From assembly GCA_020635655.1 (NCBI GenBank), contig JACJZI010000004.1:1-64000 (forward strand): a stretch of 64,000 nt of DNA. Reading direction: 5' to 3'. The stretch comes from Flavobacteriales bacterium (lineage in GTDB: Bacteria > Bacteroidota > Bacteroidia > Flavobacteriales_F > PHOS-HE28). Numbering within the stretch: position 1 is the stretch's first letter; every line of letters starts with the position of its first letter. The notes beneath the pieces were generated by a model. It had not been told where the DNA came from. It ran no database searches and saw only the letters and a program-made list of their open reading frames with translations. This document shows, piece after piece, positions 61,098 through 64,000 of the stretch. Position numbers and translations under genes: made by a program.

Positions 61098-63338
61098 CTA
61101 ACGGCGCAGTTCAAGCTTGGTCACCGAAATGCCCTGGGTACCGGCCACTTCCACCAGATAAGTGCCGGCCGCGAAGTCCTGCATGTCCACCTCGCATTCG
61201 CGGGAACCATTCGCCAGGTTCCTTGACAGGAGGGTCCTGCCGCTCAGGTCCAGCACGTCCAGGTGGGCCTTGTTCCCTGGGTCGGGAAAGCGCACGGAGA
61301 ACACGCCGGTGGACGGGTTCGGGTGAACGCGGATGCCGTCGGTCGTCGAGCGCTCGTGCACGGAGGTGCCGATGAGACAGAACGTATAGGACTCCTCGTT
61401 GGTGAAGGTGCCATCGCTGTTCACCAGGACCATGCCCGTGCTGTCTGTGATGGTGTAATGTCCATTGCCGTAGTCACAGCAGATGCCATCCTGTGCGAAA
61501 TCGCGGATGGTGAACGTGTAGCAACCATCGCCCAGACAGAAGTCGGCGTCGATCAGGTTGCCACCGACGTGGTCGGTGTAGGGTCCGCCCGAATAGAGCA
61601 GGTTGCCGAGATCGTCCTCCAACTCCCAGTCCGATTCGCTGCCGTAATCATCGGTCTGCAGGTGCAGGGTGACCGTCTGTGCGGGGAAGGCGACCCAGAA
61701 CTCCTGGCTGTAGGTGTCGTTCGAGGCGTTCTGGTCGTTCACGCCATTGGGGTCATGACAGGTCACATGCAGTGTATGATGGCCGTTGGTCACTACGATG
61801 GGAGGCAGATAGAAATTGGCCGTCATGCCGCTGTCCAGCGAACCGGTCCAGGTCACCATGCTGATCGCACCACCGTCCAGGTCGTAGTCCACATCAATCG
61901 AGGTCAGCGTGGTGATCCCGTCGTTCTTGAGGGTGACATACGGGTGGATCAGGCTGTCGTCACAGGTGTATTGCGGCAGATCGAAGATGGCGGTGACGCC
62001 CGCATCATAGGACACCGGTACGTTGAAGTTGAACGGGTCCAGACCGGGCAGGGTGTCCCCGCACTGGCCGAGGAAGGGCTCCAACAGCGGCCAGCTCACA
62101 TCGAAGCGACCGAAGTAGTCATTGACGTTGTTCGCGCAACTGGCCTGCCCGCCATACAGCTGCCCGATGATGTGATGTTGCTCGTTCCAAAGACCGCTTC
62201 CGCTGCTTCCGGGTTCCGTGGTGCCGACATCCCAGGCCGGTATGTGCCAGCAGTCCGCGGGGCCGTTCCCCACGTCGATGTTCTGTGGATCGGCGGGATC
62301 GAAATTGTGACTGATCTTCTTGATGTCGCCGCTGGGGTGGTGGATGCATGTCTCCGATTGCGGTGCGGCCCCGCTCTTGTCCCACCCGGCGTAGTAGGGG
62401 TTGAAGCTCTGTGGTGGTCGGCTGCTCAGTTCCAATAGGGCCACATCGCTGCCGCCACTGTTCACCAACAGGGTGCTGCCCGTGATGGTATAGTTCATGG
62501 GCCCCTGCGCCGTGGGGGTGCAATCCGGGCTCTCCCAGAGGAACTGGAACACCCAGGTCGCCGGATTCCCGCTTCCCACGCAATGATTGGCCGTGAGCAG
62601 ATAGGGCGTGCTGTCCTGGGCGCAATCGTTCAGCAGGGTGCCGGTGCAATAGCCGCCTCCCAGGATCAGGCGGGCCACCGAGCGGATCTCAGGGCGCCAG
62701 TCGTCGCCGTCCGGACAGATCGTGTTCACGTTGCACGGACCGCTGTCACCGAAGTCCTTCAGCAGACCGAACGGGTCGCGATAGGCATGGGTGACCTCCG
62801 TGAGCGACAGGGCGCCCTCACCGGCCACTGCCGCTGGCTCATCGTATTCGATCGTGATCCGGTCGCCCACCATCGGGGCCATGCCCAATGCCTGGTACCC
62901 GGGATTGCTCGCAGCGGTGAATGCACCACGCACCGCGCCAGGCTCATTGTACACGAATACCCGGGCCCCGTCCGGGATCACGTACGTATCAAAGGCCAGG
63001 CCGATCCCGATGGCATCGGGACAGTGCACCTCGAGGCGCCAGACCCGGTCACCGTTCGGCAATTGGTCCCAGGTACCGGCGTTCGCGAGGGAGGCGAGCA
63101 CCTGGTGTGAATACCCGAAACGGGCGGGTCCTTTCAGGCCCGAGGCGGCCCGTTGGGCATCCTCTGCACGCAATGCTTGTACATCGATCGCCGGTAGCTC
63201 GAGCGTTGGGGGTGGGGACCAACCCAATTTGGCCGCGAGGGGTCCGTACGGACGGCCACCGAAGGACACCTGGGCATGCGCCTGGAACATCCAGGAACAC
63301 AACAGGAATAGAGCGGAAGAGAGTACTGATCGCTGCAT
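61098..63338 (-). CDS. Secreted trypsin-like protease with T9SS type A tail
   Basis: A 746-aa exported serine protease (signal ending QAHAQ). A large prodomain (to about residue 210) precedes a lysyl-endopeptidase-like S1 domain: TGTLLNDCAQ, catalytic His in LLTANHCVGS, Asp in SGGSDVALLEL, Ser in TEPGSSGSGLWNE. Beta domains with several cysteines follow, and the last 75 residues (VHPNPSTGVFSVRFPD, LDVLDLSGRTLLSR, FAAGTYLVEV) are a T9SS sorting tail. Tandem with the related, incomplete gene at the right edge. Confidence 0.9.
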   Translation of the reverse strand: MQRSVLSSALFLLCSWMFQAHAQVSFGGRPYGPLAAKLGWSPPPTLELPAIDVQALRAEDAQRAASGLKGPARFGYSHQVLASLANAGTWDQLPNGDRVWRLEVHCPDAIGIGLAFDTYVIPDGARVFVYNEPGAVRGAFTAASNPGYQALGMAPMVGDRITIEYDEPAAVAGEGALSLTEVTHAYRDPFGLLKDFGDSGPCNVNTICPDGDDWRPEIRSVARLILGGGYCTGTLLNDCAQDSTPYLLTANHCVGSGNPATWVFQFLWESPDCTPTAQGPMNYTITGSTLLVNSGGSDVALLELSSRPPQSFNPYYAGWDKSGAAPQSETCIHHPSGDIKKISHNFDPADPQNIDVGNGPADCWHIPAWDVGTTEPGSSGSGLWNEQHHIIGQLYGGQASCANNVNDYFGRFDVSWPLLEPFLGQCGDTLPGLDPFNFNVPVSYDAGVTAIFDLPQYTCDDSLIHPYVTLKNDGITTLTSIDVDYDLDGGAISMVTWTGSLDSGMTANFYLPPIVVTNGHHTLHVTCHDPNGVNDQNASNDTYSQEFWVAFPAQTVTLHLQTDDYGSESDWELEDDLGNLLYSGGPYTDHVGGNLIDADFCLGDGCYTFTIRDFAQDGICCDYGNGHYTITDSTGMVLVNSDGTFTNEESYTFCLIGTSVHERSTTDGIRVHPNPSTGVFSVRFPDPGNKAHLDVLDLSGRTLLSRNLANGSRECEVDMQDFAAGTYLVEVAGTQGISVTKLELRR

Positions 63339-63388
63339 GGGCGGATTTCGGTGCGTTCCCGAACAAAGTGCAAGATAGCGAGCAATGA

Positions 63389-63418
63389 AAAGGGCGTACG
63401 CCGCTGCGAACGCCCTTT
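63389..63418 (-). terminator. Hairpin downstream of the right-edge protease gene
   Basis: AAAGGGCGT (63389-63397) and ACGCCCTTT (63410-63418) form a perfect 9-bp stem with a 12-nt loop; on the minus strand the second arm ends in TTTT, as in intrinsic terminators. It separates the two tandem protease genes. Confidence 0.65.
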
Positions 63419-63442
63419 CGTGGGATCTTGAACGGTCCGCGC

Positions 63443-64000
63443 TCAGCGCTCCAGCGCCACCCGGGCGACCTGGTGCTGACCAGGGCCGGTCAGTTCCAGC
63501 AGGTAGACCCCTGCGGGTCGGTCGCTCAGGTCAAGTTCCAGCAGGCGCTGCCCGCCATCCAGCGCAAGGTCCATCAACGAACGGCCCAGCGCATCGCGAA
63601 GGATCAGATGAGCGCCCGCTGTCGCGCCATCGGGCAGTGCTACGGAGACCTGGTCCCGGGCGGGATTGGGCGCGACCGATAGGGAGTTGAGCGCGATGTG
63701 CGTATTGATACCCACGGTCGAGGGTTGTCCCTCCAGCGTATTGCCGCATCCGTTATTGGGGTCCAGGTACTGCTCCAGGAGCGGCCAGCTCACACTGAAA
63801 CGTCCGAAGTAGTCATTGTAGTTGTAGGAACAGGAGGCCTGGCCACCGAACAGTTGACCGATCAAAAGGCCGTTGTCACCCCAGAGCCCACTGCCCGAGG
63901 ACCCGCCCTCCGTCGTGCCGTCATCCCAGTGGGAGATCTTCCAGCACTGGGCGCCGCTGAAATTGCTGTTCGTGGGTGCCTGGTAGTCGAAACTGATCTT
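63443..64000 (-). CDS. Secreted trypsin-like protease with T9SS tail (partial, N-terminus outside window)
   Basis: Only the C-terminal about 185 residues are visible; the gene continues past the right edge. It contains the catalytic-serine segment TTEGGSSGSGLWGDNGLL, then QLFGGQASCSYNYNDYFGRF, directly comparable to TTEPGSSGSGLWNEQH and QLYGGQASCANNVNDYFGRF in the neighbouring protease. The T9SS tail (VAPNPARDQVSVAL, LILRDALGRSLMDL, RPAGVYLLELT) ends the protein. It has no intervening Ig-like domains, so it is shorter than the neighbour in this part. A tandem paralogue. Confidence 0.87.
   Translation of the reverse strand, partial: KISFDYQAPTNSNFSGAQCWKISHWDDGTTEGGSSGSGLWGDNGLLIGQLFGGQASCSYNYNDYFGRFSVSWPLLEQYLDPNNGCGNTLEGQPSTVGINTHIALNSLSVAPNPARDQVSVALPDGATAGAHLILRDALGRSLMDLALDGGQRLLELDLSDRPAGVYLLELTGPGQHQVARVALER

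Noticed and set aside
1..64000. tRNA, rRNA or riboswitch
   Set aside because: I read the intergenic stretches on both strands and found no cloverleaf, rRNA motif or known riboswitch core; a covariance-model scan could still find a diverged one.

Overview
The window reads as a GC-rich chromosomal segment of a member of the Bacteroidota, most likely a Flavobacteriales-type organism known from genome assembly. Three things point there. At least seven secreted proteins end in type A type-IX-secretion (T9SS) sorting tails, and one ends in a gliding-motility-associated (type B) domain. Several genes have upstream boxes matching the Bacteroidota -7 consensus TAnnTTTG. Other families present, such as the DUF2807 lipoprotein, the cold-shock protein with a lysine-rich N-terminus and the 'YQAVARD' surface protein, are also typical of that phylum. 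No rRNA, tRNA or CRISPR array was recognised.

Layout. 0.1-7 kb: queE, an OmpA/PD40 envelope protein, a 2OG-Fe oxygenase, an orphan vsr-type endonuclease, a PD40 lipoprotein, a radical SAM protein, and the overlapping pair thpR/acyP. 7-20 kb: a giant secreted sugar-dehydrogenase/PKD/PA14 protein, several T9SS or lipoproteins, small metabolic proteins (DUF4326, cupin, two DUF1801/YdeI-type proteins), an APC permease, and a decayed DoxX-like gene. 20.3-25.5 kb: three consecutive class III adenylate cyclases, two of them sharing almost identical catalytic domains. 25.6-32 kb: a cbpA/cbpM-like co-chaperone pair, a cold-shock gene with a strong terminator, a DUF2807 lipoprotein, a rhodanese, a CPA1 antiporter and a CAP-domain protein.

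33.7-43.5 kb is the accessory region. It holds a Fic protein with two identical-spacing palindromic operators, an NmrA/SDR pseudogene, and then a more A+T-rich block of about 4.9 kb bounded by roughly 100-bp inverted repeats (outer 37 bp identical). The block carries a DNA methyltransferase/PD-(D/E)XK nuclease pair facing a three-gene operon of two ThsB-like TIR proteins and a DUF7701-like plus RipA/8xMP-like membrane protein. I judge this operon to be the best candidate for an undescribed Thoeris-like defence system. Beyond it lie an acyl-CoA carboxylase carboxyltransferase, a GxxExxY protein embedded in an array of 'CACAGATG' repeats, and a truncated copy of the carboxyltransferase 5' end.

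43.7-64 kb returns to core-like content: a delta-60 repeat T9SS protein, an SDR, a cold-shock-domain protein, a gliding-type surface protein, WbqC and NlpE-like proteins, mnmE, a type II NADH dehydrogenase, a Tet-like MFS transporter, sucD, two polytopic membrane proteins, fabG, a VWA-like membrane protein probably starting at a non-standard codon, a YdcF-like protein, and two tandem secreted trypsin-like proteases. The second protease runs off the right edge.
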